A program made the position numbers and the translations under genes. From assembly GCA_041602815.1 (NCBI GenBank), contig JBFIFO010000001.1:1-64000 (forward strand): DNA of 64,000 nucleotides, in the 5' to 3' direction. Shown here piece after piece: positions 25,086-34,145 of this stretch. This DNA is from GCA-020356105 sp041602815. GTDB taxonomy: Bacteria; Pseudomonadota; Alphaproteobacteria; UBA8366; JADFVY01. A model generated the notes under the pieces. That model worked only from the letters and a program-made list of their open reading frames with translations. It searched no databases and was not told the DNA's origin. Each line of letters opens with the position of its first letter. The stretch's first letter is position 1.

Positions 25086-26720
25086 ATGATGCGGCGTAAT
25101 AGTGCCCCAGGGCCGATCGGCCGCCGGCGGAGGATCCGCCGGCGCCGGCGTGCGATTGCGCCGGCCGCGCCATCGGTATTCCGGCGCGGCAGGCTGCGGC
25201 GGCGCCTCCTGCCGCTGACCGCGTTTGCGAGGGCGATTGCGCGCCGTGCGGGCGCGCTCGGCCACCACCTCGCCGGTTCCTTGGCATCGATCCGGGTTCG
25301 CGAATCCTGCCGCGAACTGACCGCTCGCGGGTGGTCCGCCTGTACGCGGTTCTTCGAGCAGGCCGCGGCTCGGCTCATATTCGCACGCCGCCAGCTGGCG
25401 GGACCGGCAGCCCGCTTCTACCTCGCATGCCACCGCGTGGCGCAGCGGATCGCGCACATTCGCCTGCCGGAAATCCCGGGCCGCGATCCCGTCATATTCG
25501 GCACCGCGGTCGGCATCGCGGTCATTGCCTTCGCGGGCCTCGTCGTCCTGGTCGGACACGCGCTGCGCGATCGCGGCCCGGCGCCGCAGGACGTTGCCGT
25601 CGTCACGGCGGATCGTCCGGTCCCGGGTCCGGATCGCCGCCCCACGGCGATGCCGGAATGGACCGAAAGATCACCCGCGGACTTCGAATCGCAGACGCCG
25701 CCGCAAGGGCGTGGTTTGACACGTGGCATCGTCGAGCCGGCACCCGGTGTTCCTGTGGCACGCGATGGCGGGGCGACCGACGAGGACGAAAACCTGGCGG
25801 CGGCGTTGCCTCTGCTCGACCTGCCCGACGGCCGTCACCGCGACGGCGTTGCGAGAGGGCCCGAGCGCCCGCCGTCGCCGGATTCGCCGTACCGGCATGA
25901 CGGACAGCCCCCGGTGCCCTCTGTTCGTCCGCAATGGCTCGCCAACGCGGTCGAGACCGAACACGTGCCGGGCCGGCGTCCTATGGTTTCGATCGTCATT
26001 GACGATGCCGGTGTCGCCCAGGCGCGGACCGCGCGGGCCATCGAGCTGCCGGCGCCGCTCACTATCGCCTTCATCCCCTACAGCCGGAACCTGGAGCAGC
26101 AGACGCGCCAGGCGCGCGAGAACGGCCATGAACTCCTGCTGCATATCCCGATGGAGCCGGGTAGCGACACCGTCGACCCCGGTCCGAACGCCTTGCTTAC
26201 GACGCTCGACGAAGACGAGATCATGCGCCGGTTCCGCTGGGCGTTGTCGCAGTTCGACGGCTATGTCGGGGTCAACAACCATATGGGCAGCAAATTCATG
26301 GCACGGGCCGACCTGGTGGAGCCGCTGCTGACCGAAATGAACGCCCGCGGCCTGATGTTCCTCGACTCGCGGACCGACAGCAGGACCGTCGGTGCCGAAC
26401 TGGCCCGCGGCATGGAGCTGCCCCATGCCAGCCGGCAGGTCTTCCTCGACAACGAGCTCGACGCCGACAGCATCCTGGCACAGCTTGCGGTGCTGGAACG
26501 CGTCGCACGGCAGCGCGGCCACGCCATTGCCATCGGTCATCCGCACGATGTGACCGTCGACGTTCTGGCGGAGTGGATTCCGGCAGCCCGGGCACGTGGA
26601 CTCGACCTCGTGCCGGTCAGCGCCATCGTCAAGCTCGAGTATGGCGCCGATGCGGGAAGCCAGCTAGCCGCGGCCGCCGGCAGCGGCAAAGCGAACGGCC
26701 TCCTCGGCAGCCCGCAGTAA
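25086..26720 (+). CDS. Divergent polysaccharide deacetylase family protein (DUF610/YibQ-like)
   Basis: Probable periplasmic protein anchored by one membrane helix. The ATG at 25086 after GAGGGA is preferred; a GTG at 25047 is possible. Order: an unusually long Arg-rich cytosolic segment (about 1-135), a single helix (about 140-165, GIAVIAFAGLVVLVG), a Pro/Asp-rich linker, then the deacetylase-like domain (about 295-530). That domain has SIVIDDAG, FIPYSR, LLLHIPMEP, NNHMGSKF and AIGHPHD, which match the divergent family rather than classical NodB enzymes. The true substrate is unknown. Its 3' end overlaps the trpE 3' end by 57 bases on the opposite strand. Confidence 0.82.
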   Translation: MMRRNSAPGPIGRRRRIRRRRRAIAPAAPSVFRRGRLRRRLLPLTAFARAIARRAGALGHHLAGSLASIRVRESCRELTARGWSACTRFFEQAAARLIFARRQLAGPAARFYLACHRVAQRIAHIRLPEIPGRDPVIFGTAVGIAVIAFAGLVVLVGHALRDRGPAPQDVAVVTADRPVPGPDRRPTAMPEWTERSPADFESQTPPQGRGLTRGIVEPAPGVPVARDGGATDEDENLAAALPLLDLPDGRHRDGVARGPERPPSPDSPYRHDGQPPVPSVRPQWLANAVETEHVPGRRPMVSIVIDDAGVAQARTARAIELPAPLTIAFIPYSRNLEQQTRQARENGHELLLHIPMEPGSDTVDPGPNALLTTLDEDEIMRRFRWALSQFDGYVGVNNHMGSKFMARADLVEPLLTEMNARGLMFLDSRTDSRTVGAELARGMELPHASRQVFLDNELDADSILAQLAVLERVARQRGHAIAIGHPHDVTVDVLAEWIPAARARGLDLVPVSAIVKLEYGADAGSQLAAAAGSGKANGLLGSPQ

Positions 26721-28178
26721 GGCACGGGCCTTGTTGCAGCTTTCCTGGAATTCGCTTTCCGGATTGCTGTCATACACGATCCCGCCGCCGGCCTGGACAT
26801 ACATCCTGCCATCCTTGACCACTGCGGTGCGCAGCGCGATGCAGGTGTCCATATCCCCGTTGGCGCCGAAATAGCCGATGCATCCGGCATAGACGCCGCG
26901 CCGGTCCGGTTCCAACTCGTCGATGATCTCCATCGCGCGGACCTTCGGCGCGCCGGAGACGGTCCCGGCGGGAAATCCCGCGGCGAGGGCCTGGAGGGCA
27001 TCGAATTCCGGCGCGATGTCGCCTTCCACGTTGGAGACGATGTGCATGACGTGGGAGTAGTACTCGACGGTCATCTGCTCGGTCACCGTAACGCTGCCGA
27101 CGCTTGCGACCCGGCCGACGTCGTTGCGTCCCAGATCGAGCAGCATCAGGTGTTCGGCCAGTTCCTTGGGATCGGACAGCAGGTCCGCGGCCAGTGCCTT
27201 GTCTTCGGCGGCGTCCTTGCCGCGCGGCCGCGTGCCGGCGATCGGCCGGATGGTGACCTTGCCGTCGCGCAGACGTACCAGGATTTCGGGGCTCGATCCG
27301 ACGATGCTGAACGACCCGAAATCGAGATAGAACAGGAACGGAGATGGGTTGAGGCGGCGCAACGACCTGTACAGCGCGAAGGGCGGCAATGCGAACGGCA
27401 CCTCGAACCGTTGCGACAGGACGACCTGAAAGATATCGCCGGCCAGGATGTATTCCTGGGCCGCTTCGATCATGGAGCGGAACTCCGCGGGCGTCATGTT
27501 CGATGTGGGCTCGGCCGGCTCGGCCGTAATCGTGCCCGGCTCCCGCCGATAGGGCAGCGATCGCTCGAAGTCGGCCACGGTGTCGGCAAGCCGCTCCAGC
27601 GCGCCGCGCCATGCGGTCTCGGCGTCGACACCCGGTTGCGGACGGACGGGTGTGATCACGGTGACGAGGTCTTCGATGGTGTCGAAGACAGCGATCACGG
27701 TCGGGCGCACGAACAGTCCATCCGGCACATCGATGATCCGGGGGTTGCCCTCCGGCAGCCGTTCCATCAGCCGGACCATGTCGTAACTCATGTAGCCGAC
27801 CAGCCCCGCGGCCATTGGCGGCATGTCGTCGGGCAGCTGGATCGCCGATTCCTCGAGCAGCGCTCGGAGCGACTCCAGTGCGCTGCCGTCGCATGGCTCG
27901 AACGCATCCTCATCGAACCGGGCATCGCGATTGATCTCTGCCTTGTCTCCGAAACAGCGCCAGATCAAATCGGGTTTCAGGCCGATGAATGAATACCGTC
28001 CGCGGATCGATCCGCCCTCCACCGATTCCAGCAGGAAACTGTTCGGTTTTCCGTCAGCCAGCTTGAGCATGGCCGAAACGGGTGTCTCGAGATCCGCGAT
28101 CAGCGACGTCGACACAACCTGCGGTCTGCCGGCGGCGTAGACGCGTTCAAACTCCGCAAAGGCCGGCTTGACGATCAT
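26664..28178 (-). CDS. trpE: Anthranilate synthase component I
   Basis: Makes anthranilate from chorismate with ammonia from TrpG, the first step of tryptophan synthesis. The N-terminal regulatory domain includes the tryptophan-binding LLESVEGG region (about residues 49-56). The chorismate-binding domain has IFQVVLSQRFEVP, PSPFLFYLDF, SPEILVR, PIAGTRPRG, LLDLGRNDVGRV, FPAGTVSGAPKVRAME and a C-terminal QAGGGIVYDSNPESE. Length 504 aa. It starts 8 bases after the PpiD-like gene, so the two are probably cotranscribed. No leader peptide with Trp codons is visible. Confidence 0.97.
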   Translation of the reverse strand: MIVKPAFAEFERVYAAGRPQVVSTSLIADLETPVSAMLKLADGKPNSFLLESVEGGSIRGRYSFIGLKPDLIWRCFGDKAEINRDARFDEDAFEPCDGSALESLRALLEESAIQLPDDMPPMAAGLVGYMSYDMVRLMERLPEGNPRIIDVPDGLFVRPTVIAVFDTIEDLVTVITPVRPQPGVDAETAWRGALERLADTVADFERSLPYRREPGTITAEPAEPTSNMTPAEFRSMIEAAQEYILAGDIFQVVLSQRFEVPFALPPFALYRSLRRLNPSPFLFYLDFGSFSIVGSSPEILVRLRDGKVTIRPIAGTRPRGKDAAEDKALAADLLSDPKELAEHLMLLDLGRNDVGRVASVGSVTVTEQMTVEYYSHVMHIVSNVEGDIAPEFDALQALAAGFPAGTVSGAPKVRAMEIIDELEPDRRGVYAGCIGYFGANGDMDTCIALRTAVVKDGRMYVQAGGGIVYDSNPESEFQESCNKARALLRAAEEAVRFAAAGGRG

Positions 28179-28185
28179 TGCCGCG

Positions 28186-30054
28186 CTAGAAGCGGTTGAG
28201 GGCGGCCCGGTCGACCTCCACCCCGAAACGCTGCCGGACGCTGTTGTTGAACTGGATCACCACGTCGCCGATCATCTGGTTGGCCAGGATGGTGGGCAAC
28301 TCGCCGGGTTTCGACGGATCGGCCGGCTCGATGGACTTGAGCTGGGCGACGGTAATTCCGTCCAAAGCCTCGTCCATGGCGGCCTGTCCGGCCCGGATAT
28401 TGAAGATGTCGCCGGCCAGCAGCGGCGTGATGCGCGGCGATTCCGCGCCGTTGCCACGCCGATCAAACGGTTTGCTCTCGTTCACGACTAGTCCGTCCGC
28501 GGCGGCAACGTCCGACAGCGCCTCGCCGTTCTCGACACGCGCGACGATCGCAAGGGCACGCTCCCGGGCCACCTCGCGACGACGCTCCTCCTTCCACAGG
28601 GCGGCAACCTCATCGCGGACGTCGTCGAGCGGACGCAAGGCCGACGGCACGACTTCGTCGACCCGCAAGAGGTAGTAGTCGCCCTCGGGAAGCTGGGTGA
28701 CATAGCTCAGCTCACCACTGATGGTCAGGAATGCGGTGTCGAGGAAATCCCCGCCCGGCAGGTTCTCGGCCAGCTCGCCATCGACTCCGGCACCACCGAC
28801 GTCGATCAGGCCCGTCTTCCGTACCGGCACGGCAAGCGCCGCCCCGGCCTCCTCGAGCGTCGCCCCGCCGGCCAGCTCGTCCTCCAGCGCCCGCGACAGG
28901 CGCCAGAGCACGTCACCCGTTTGTTCGGCTTTCAATTCTTCCTCGATGCGGGTGCGCGCGTCATCGAAGGGTGTGACGGATTCGGGTACGATGGCGGTGA
29001 CCCGTAAGATGTGCCAGCCGAACGGCGACTCCCGGGGTTTCGACACTTCCCCCTCGGCCAACTCGGCGATGGAATCCCATAGCTCGGGCATCGGAAACGC
29101 CGCTGCGCTGTAGGTGCCGAGTTCAAGATCCGCCGCATCCAGGTCGGCGAACTGCTTGGCGACACTTTCGAACGTACGACCTTCACGCAGGGCACCGGAC
29201 GCCTGCTTCGCCGCCGCCTCAGCAGGCACAAGAATCTGTTGTACCGTCCGGGTCTCGGGCTCGGTGTAGGCTGCAAGATTCTCTTCGTAGCGCTGCCGCA
29301 ACTGCTCGTCGGTGACGACGATCTCCTTTTCCGCAACTTCCCGGCTGAGATGCAGGAAGCTCAAGCGCCGCCGCTCCGGTGCGGTGAAACGCTCGGCTTG
29401 TTCCTGGTACAACGTCTCGAGTGCCGCCGCGTCGGGTTCGCCGACATCCAGATCCGCGTCCACCGGTACGGTCACGTAGGTGGCCACGTGCTTCTCGCCG
29501 CGCCATTGATGCAGCGTCTTCACCAGCGCGTCAGGCGCCTTGTCGGAGAAGTCCAGACTGTTGAGGATCTGGCGCCGCAGGATATCGCGCCGCACGTCGG
29601 CGACGAACTGCCCCTCGGAGATCCCCGACTGGCTGAGAATGAACTCGTAGCGCGAGCGACTGAAGCGCCCGGTTTCGTCGAAGAAGGACGGTTCTTCTGC
29701 GATCACCCTGCGCACGATATCGTCGCTGGCCGCCAAACCGAGCCATTCGCCGCTCGCCTCATAAACCCGAGCCGAGATCAACCGGTCGAGAATCTGGTCG
29801 AGAAGTCCCAGGCTGCGCGCCTGTTCCGAGGTAAGCTCGATGCCCTGCGCGCGAAACCGATTGAGTTCCCGCTGGAACGCCGCCGACAGTTCAGCCGCGG
29901 AAATCGAGACGTCGCCGACGGTGGCGACGGCATCGTCCTGCTGGGCCTGGGTGATGTAGTCGGTCACGCCCCACGCCGCGAAACTGATGATCAGCAAGAC
30001 GACGAGTAGCTTGGCAACGAGGCTTGCGGCGGAGGTACGAAGCTGCTGAAGCAT
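28186..30054 (-). CDS. ppiD: PpiD-like periplasmic peptidyl-prolyl isomerase/foldase (SurA_N_3 and parvulin-type)
   Basis: Membrane-anchored periplasmic chaperone that helps folding of proteins leaving the Sec channel. The start at 30054 gives a short cytosolic tail and one membrane helix (about 13-30, AKLLVVLLIISFAAWGV). The SurA-like N-domain follows, with VGDVSISAAELSAAF and SEGQFVADVRRDILRRQ. A parvulin-like domain at about 255-355 includes QQILVPAEAAAKQA, and FGWHILRVT marks its end. The parvulin core is degenerate, so isomerase activity is uncertain. Length 622 aa. It lies directly upstream of trpE, as in many alphaproteobacteria. Confidence 0.88.
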   Translation of the reverse strand: MLQQLRTSAASLVAKLLVVLLIISFAAWGVTDYITQAQQDDAVATVGDVSISAAELSAAFQRELNRFRAQGIELTSEQARSLGLLDQILDRLISARVYEASGEWLGLAASDDIVRRVIAEEPSFFDETGRFSRSRYEFILSQSGISEGQFVADVRRDILRRQILNSLDFSDKAPDALVKTLHQWRGEKHVATYVTVPVDADLDVGEPDAAALETLYQEQAERFTAPERRRLSFLHLSREVAEKEIVVTDEQLRQRYEENLAAYTEPETRTVQQILVPAEAAAKQASGALREGRTFESVAKQFADLDAADLELGTYSAAAFPMPELWDSIAELAEGEVSKPRESPFGWHILRVTAIVPESVTPFDDARTRIEEELKAEQTGDVLWRLSRALEDELAGGATLEEAGAALAVPVRKTGLIDVGGAGVDGELAENLPGGDFLDTAFLTISGELSYVTQLPEGDYYLLRVDEVVPSALRPLDDVRDEVAALWKEERRREVARERALAIVARVENGEALSDVAAADGLVVNESKPFDRRGNGAESPRITPLLAGDIFNIRAGQAAMDEALDGITVAQLKSIEPADPSKPGELPTILANQMIGDVVIQFNNSVRQRFGVEVDRAALNRF

Positions 30055-30092
30055 GGGCGGACCCGGTGATAGCGGTGATGATCTCGAGAATA

Positions 30093-30110
30093 CGCGCGGC
30101 CGGCCGCGCG
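30093..30110. repeat. Perfect 18-bp GC palindrome in ppiD/tpiA divergent region
   Basis: CGCGCGGCCGGCCGCGCG is its own reverse complement. It lies about 40 bases upstream of ppiD and 154 bases upstream of tpiA, in the only spacer between these divergent genes. In GC-rich DNA some such palindromes are expected by chance, so no function is claimed. Confidence 0.7.
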
Positions 30111-30263
30111 GCGCGGCATCATAAAGGTGCACGGGTGGGCATCGCAACAGGCAATCCGCCAGCGAAACACCCGCCGATATGGCCAAGCGCCTGACCGCAT
30201 GTTAAGGCAGGTGTGGCGCCGGAACACCGGCGCGATGTTGCGAACCGAGGAAGGAGCAGAAGC

Positions 30264-31013
30264 ATGCCCAGCCGCATCCCGCTGATTGCCGGAAACTGGA
30301 AGATGAACGGACTGCGGACCGACTCAGTTTCTCTCGCCCGCGCCGTCGCCGCCGGTTCCGTTCAGGGATGCGATTTGCTCATCTGCCCTCCGGCGGTCCT
30401 GATCCCGCCGGTCGCAGATGCACTTGCCGGGAGCGCCGTCGCGCTGGGTGCCCAGGACTGCCATTTCGCGGAGGCCGGAGCGCACACCGGCGACATCGCC
30501 GCACCCATGCTCGCCGACGCGGGCTGCAGTCATGTCATTCTTGGCCATTCCGAGCGCCGCGCCGATCATGGCGAGGACGATGCGCTGGTTCGAGCCAAGA
30601 CCACGGCTGCGCATGCCGCAGGGCTGGTCGCCATCGTCTGCGTCGGCGAGACCCTGGACGAGCGGGACGCCGGCCGGACGCTGGCGCGGATCGGCAGTCA
30701 GGTCGAGCTATCGCTGCCCGACGATGCCACCGCCGAAAACACCGTGATCGCGTACGAGCCGGTCTGGGCGATCGGGACCGGTCGCACGCCGACCGCGGAC
30801 GACGTCGCCGAGGTTCATACGCACATCCGTGGCCAGATCGCTGCGCGATTCGGTCCTGAGGTCGCGGACGGGATGCGAATTCTGTACGGCGGATCGATGA
30901 AGCCGTCGAATGCCGATGCGCTGCTCGCCATCGACGGGGTCGATGGGGGATTGATCGGCGGTGCCAGCCTGAATGCACAGGATTTCCTCGCGATCGCGAC
31001 GAGCTGTCCGTGA
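30264..31013 (+). CDS. tpiA: Triose-phosphate isomerase
   Basis: Interconverts dihydroxyacetone phosphate and glyceraldehyde 3-phosphate in glycolysis and gluconeogenesis. Start at 30264 after GGAAGGAG. Active-site residues are visible: the Lys in AGNWKMN, the His in ILGHSERR, the Glu in AYEPVWAIGTG, and the phosphate-gripping YGGSMKPSNA and GLIGGASL. Length 249 aa. It is the first gene of the tpiA-secG-pyrG-kdsA-eno-ftsB series, an order common in alphaproteobacteria. Confidence 0.97.
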   Translation: MPSRIPLIAGNWKMNGLRTDSVSLARAVAAGSVQGCDLLICPPAVLIPPVADALAGSAVALGAQDCHFAEAGAHTGDIAAPMLADAGCSHVILGHSERRADHGEDDALVRAKTTAAHAAGLVAIVCVGETLDERDAGRTLARIGSQVELSLPDDATAENTVIAYEPVWAIGTGRTPTADDVAEVHTHIRGQIAARFGPEVADGMRILYGGSMKPSNADALLAIDGVDGGLIGGASLNAQDFLAIATSCP

Positions 31014-31162
31014 CGGCGGTGGGTTCCGCACTGGTCGGCGCACGGCACCGAAAGATGGCGCTGGCAATCCGGCACATGACTCGCTAAATAAGCCGCGAGC
31101 GCGGCCGGACCGGGCAAGAAGCTCCGCCCGCTTTCTTATAACCGCTGGCCCCGGGAAGTTTT

Positions 31163-31486
31163 ATGGAAGCCATTATTCTCGTTATCCACCTGCTGGTGAT
31201 CCTCACGCTGATCATTGTTGTCCTGCTGCAGCGCAGTGAAGGCGGCGGTCTTGGGATCGGTGGCGGCGGGGGAGGCGGCCTCGTCAGCGTGCGTGGCAGC
31301 GCCAATCTTTTGACCCGCACGACCGCGATTCTGGCAGTCGCGTTCTTCGTGACCAGCCTGACCCTGGCAATCATGGCCTCGAGTCGCATGGAACCTCGCT
31401 CCATCATGGACGAGGCGCCGGCGGTTCCTGCCGCGCCGGCACAGCCGGAGCAGCCCGGGCAGCCGGGCGTCCCGCTCTCGCAGTAG
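31163..31486 (+). CDS. secG: Preprotein translocase subunit SecG
   Basis: Small inner-membrane subunit of SecYEG. Two membrane helices (about 2-22 and 52-72) flank a Gly-rich loop with LLQRSEGGGLGIGGGGGGG, the SecG hallmark. The C-terminal tail is Pro/Ala-rich (PAVPAAPAQPEQ). GGGAAG lies just before the ATG at 31163. Length 107 aa. It sits between tpiA and pyrG. Confidence 0.95.
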   Translation: MEAIILVIHLLVILTLIIVVLLQRSEGGGLGIGGGGGGGLVSVRGSANLLTRTTAILAVAFFVTSLTLAIMASSRMEPRSIMDEAPAVPAAPAQPEQPGQPGVPLSQ

Positions 31487-31604
31487 CGGCGTCCCACCAG
31501 GAACATGCCGCGGATGGCAAGGACGGAACATTCGAACAGAGCCGTCCCGGCCCGGCGCAATTCGTGCTTGGGTATGGCCCGCTCTTTGGCTACAACGTAG
31601 GTCC

Positions 31605-33245
31605 ATGACGCGGTTTATCTTCATCACCGGCGGCGTGGTTTCCTCTCTGGGAAAAGGCATAGCATCTGCGGCTCTTGCCGCGCTTTTACAGGCGCGCGGC
31701 TACAAGGTCCGCCTGCGCAAGTTGGACCCGTACATCAACGTCGATCCAGGCACGATGAGCCCGTACCAGCACGGCGAGGTCTACGTGACCGACGATGGGG
31801 CGGAGACCGACCTCGACCTCGGGCATTATGAGCGATTTACCGGAGTTGCCGCGCGGCAGAGCGACAATGTGACAACCGGTCGGATCTATTCCGACGTAAT
31901 CGCCAAGGAGCGCCGGGGCGAATATCTGGGCGCCACCGTCCAGGTCATCCCCCACATCACCGACGCCATCAAGTCGTTCGTAACGTCGGACCTGACCGAC
32001 GAGGATTTCGTGCTGTGCGAGATCGGCGGCACCGTCGGCGATATAGAGGGGCTGCCCTTCGTCGAGGCGATTCGTCAGTTGGGCAACGAGCTGGGCCGCG
32101 ATCGGGTCCTGTTCGTGCACCTCACGCTGTTGCCCTATATCCCGGCCGCCGGCGAGATCAAGACCAAGCCGACGCAGCATTCGGTGAAGGAGCTGCTGAG
32201 CGTCGGCGTCCAGGCCGACATCATTCTCTGCCGCTCGGACCGTCCGATTCCCGAGGATGCGCGGCGCAAGCTCGCGCTGTTCTGCAACGTCAGGCCCGAA
32301 CGCGTGATCGAGGCGCTGGACGTCAGCACAATTTACGAGGTGCCGATCCATTATCACGAGGCCGGATTCGATACCGAAGTGCTGAAGCGGTTCGGTATGG
32401 ACAAGGGCCGCGAAGCCGACGTCGACCTGTCCGCATGGCACAACGTGGTGCAGCGGGTGCAGGCGCCGGAAGGCGAGGTCTCGATCGCCGTCGTCGGCAA
32501 ATACACCAATCTCCTCGACGCCTACAAGTCGCTGAGCGAAGCACTCGGCCACGGCGGCATCGCCAACAATGTCCGCGTCAAGCTTGACTGGATCGAGTCC
32601 GAGATTTTCGAGAGCGATTCCGATACATTGCTGCGCCTGGAGGGCGTGAACGGCATCCTGGTGCCGGGCGGATTCGGCGAACGCGGTGCGGAAGGCAAAG
32701 TTGAGGCCGTCCGCTTTGCGCGGGAACGGCGCGTTCCGTTCTTCGGCATCTGTTTCGGTATGCAAATGGCTGTGATCGAAGCAGCGCGGAACCTTGCGGG
32801 CATTGCCGGAGCCGGATCGACCGAGTTCGGCCCTTGCGCGGAGCCCGTGGTCGGGCTGCTTACCGAATGGAAGCGCGGCAATGTTATCGAGCAGCGTACC
32901 GGCAGCGACGACCTCGGCGGCACCATGCGGCTTGGCGCCTATCCGTGCCGCCTGAAGCCCGGATCTAAGGTGGCCGGCATTTACAGCAACCAGCAGGACA
33001 TCAGCGAGCGGCACCGCCACCGCTACGAGGTCAACATCGCCTATCGTGACAGGTTGGAAAAGGCGGGAATGGAATTTTCGGGCATGTCGCCCGACGGCGT
33101 GCTGCCGGAAATCATCGAGCTGACGGACCATCCGTGGTTTGTCGGTGTGCAGTTCCATCCCGAGTTGAAATCGAAACCCTTCGAACCGCACCCGTTGTTC
33201 GCGTCGTTCATCCAGGCCGCAATCGAACAGTCGCGTCTGGTCTGA
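31605..33245 (+). CDS. pyrG: CTP synthase
   Basis: Converts UTP to CTP with glutamine and ATP. The N-terminal synthetase domain begins MTRFIFITGGVVSSLGKG and shows DPYINVDPGTMSP, GEVYVTDDGAETDLDLGHYERF and CEIGGTVGDIE. The C-terminal class I amidotransferase domain has the nucleophile Cys in FGICFGMQ and the His/Glu in VQFHPELKSKP. Length 546 aa is usual. It lies between secG and kdsA. Confidence 0.98.
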   Translation: MTRFIFITGGVVSSLGKGIASAALAALLQARGYKVRLRKLDPYINVDPGTMSPYQHGEVYVTDDGAETDLDLGHYERFTGVAARQSDNVTTGRIYSDVIAKERRGEYLGATVQVIPHITDAIKSFVTSDLTDEDFVLCEIGGTVGDIEGLPFVEAIRQLGNELGRDRVLFVHLTLLPYIPAAGEIKTKPTQHSVKELLSVGVQADIILCRSDRPIPEDARRKLALFCNVRPERVIEALDVSTIYEVPIHYHEAGFDTEVLKRFGMDKGREADVDLSAWHNVVQRVQAPEGEVSIAVVGKYTNLLDAYKSLSEALGHGGIANNVRVKLDWIESEIFESDSDTLLRLEGVNGILVPGGFGERGAEGKVEAVRFARERRVPFFGICFGMQMAVIEAARNLAGIAGAGSTEFGPCAEPVVGLLTEWKRGNVIEQRTGSDDLGGTMRLGAYPCRLKPGSKVAGIYSNQQDISERHRHRYEVNIAYRDRLEKAGMEFSGMSPDGVLPEIIELTDHPWFVGVQFHPELKSKPFEPHPLFASFIQAAIEQSRLV

Positions 33246-33267
33246 CCGGGTGTGAGCGGGACCGATC

Positions 33268-34110
33268 ATGACGAAGCCATACCATATCGATGTCGGCGGG
33301 CTGCGGATCGGCAACGATCTGCCGCTGACGCTGATCGCCGGCCCCTGTGCCATGGAAAGCCGCGCGCATGCGCTGGAAATGAGCCAGGCGCTTAAGGACG
33401 TCACGGCCGATCTTGGGATCGGCCTGATCTACAAGACCTCTTACGACAAGGCGAATCGCACTTCGGGCTCCAGCCCGCGCGGTGTCGGCCTGGAGGCTGC
33501 ATTGCCGGTATTCGCGGAAATCCGGGAGACGCGGGGCCTGCCTGTACTGACCGACGTGCACCTGCCGGATCACTGCGCACGGGTGGCGGAAGTCGTCGAT
33601 GTTCTCCAGATTCCGGCGTTCCTTTGCCGCCAGACCGACCTGCTCATCGCCGCCGCGGCCACCGGCCGGGCGGTCAACGTGAAGAAGGGGCAGTTTCTCG
33701 CGCCCTGGGACATGGCGAACGTCGCAAGGAAGGTTACGGAGGCAGGGAACCCGAACGTCATGCTTTGCGAACGCGGTGCCAGCTTCGGCTACAACACCCT
33801 GGTGTCCGACATGCGAGCACTGCCAATCATGGCGCAGACCGGGCACCCGGTGGTGTTCGACGCGACCCATTCCGTACAGCAGCCGGGCGGGCAGGGCGCC
33901 ACCTCGGGCGGACAGCGCGAATTCGTCCCGGTGCTGGCGCGCGCTGCCGTTGCCATCGGCGTCGCCGCGGTGTTCATGGAAGTCCACCAGGATCCCGACA
34001 ACGCTCCATCGGACGGGCCGAACATGGTTCGCCTCGATCAGCTTCGCGGCATTCTGGAGCAACTGATGGAATTCGACCGGCTGGCCAAGGCGCGCCAAGT
34101 ATCTCGGTAA
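33268..34110 (+). CDS. kdsA: 3-deoxy-8-phosphooctulonate synthase (KDO-8-P synthase)
   Basis: Makes KDO 8-phosphate from arabinose 5-phosphate and PEP, needed for the inner core of LPS. Motifs: LIAGPCAMES, YKTSYDKANRTS, VLTDVHLPD, LCRQTDLL, NVKKGQFLAPWDM, CERGASFGYN, DATHSVQQPG and a C-terminal EVHQDPDNAPSDGPN. Cys27 in AGPC is at the place of the metal-binding Cys of class II (metal-dependent) enzymes, where the metal-independent E. coli enzyme has Asn, so this is probably the metal-dependent type. Length 280 aa. Confidence 0.97.
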   Translation: MTKPYHIDVGGLRIGNDLPLTLIAGPCAMESRAHALEMSQALKDVTADLGIGLIYKTSYDKANRTSGSSPRGVGLEAALPVFAEIRETRGLPVLTDVHLPDHCARVAEVVDVLQIPAFLCRQTDLLIAAAATGRAVNVKKGQFLAPWDMANVARKVTEAGNPNVMLCERGASFGYNTLVSDMRALPIMAQTGHPVVFDATHSVQQPGGQGATSGGQREFVPVLARAAVAIGVAAVFMEVHQDPDNAPSDGPNMVRLDQLRGILEQLMEFDRLAKARQVSR

Positions 34111-34145
34111 CAACGCCACCTTCGGCCGCCACCAAGGATCCAGAC

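Noticed and set aside
31686..33404. 572-codon minus-strand frame opposite pyrG
   Set aside because: Composition typical of an antisense shadow; pyrG on the plus strand is complete and conserved.
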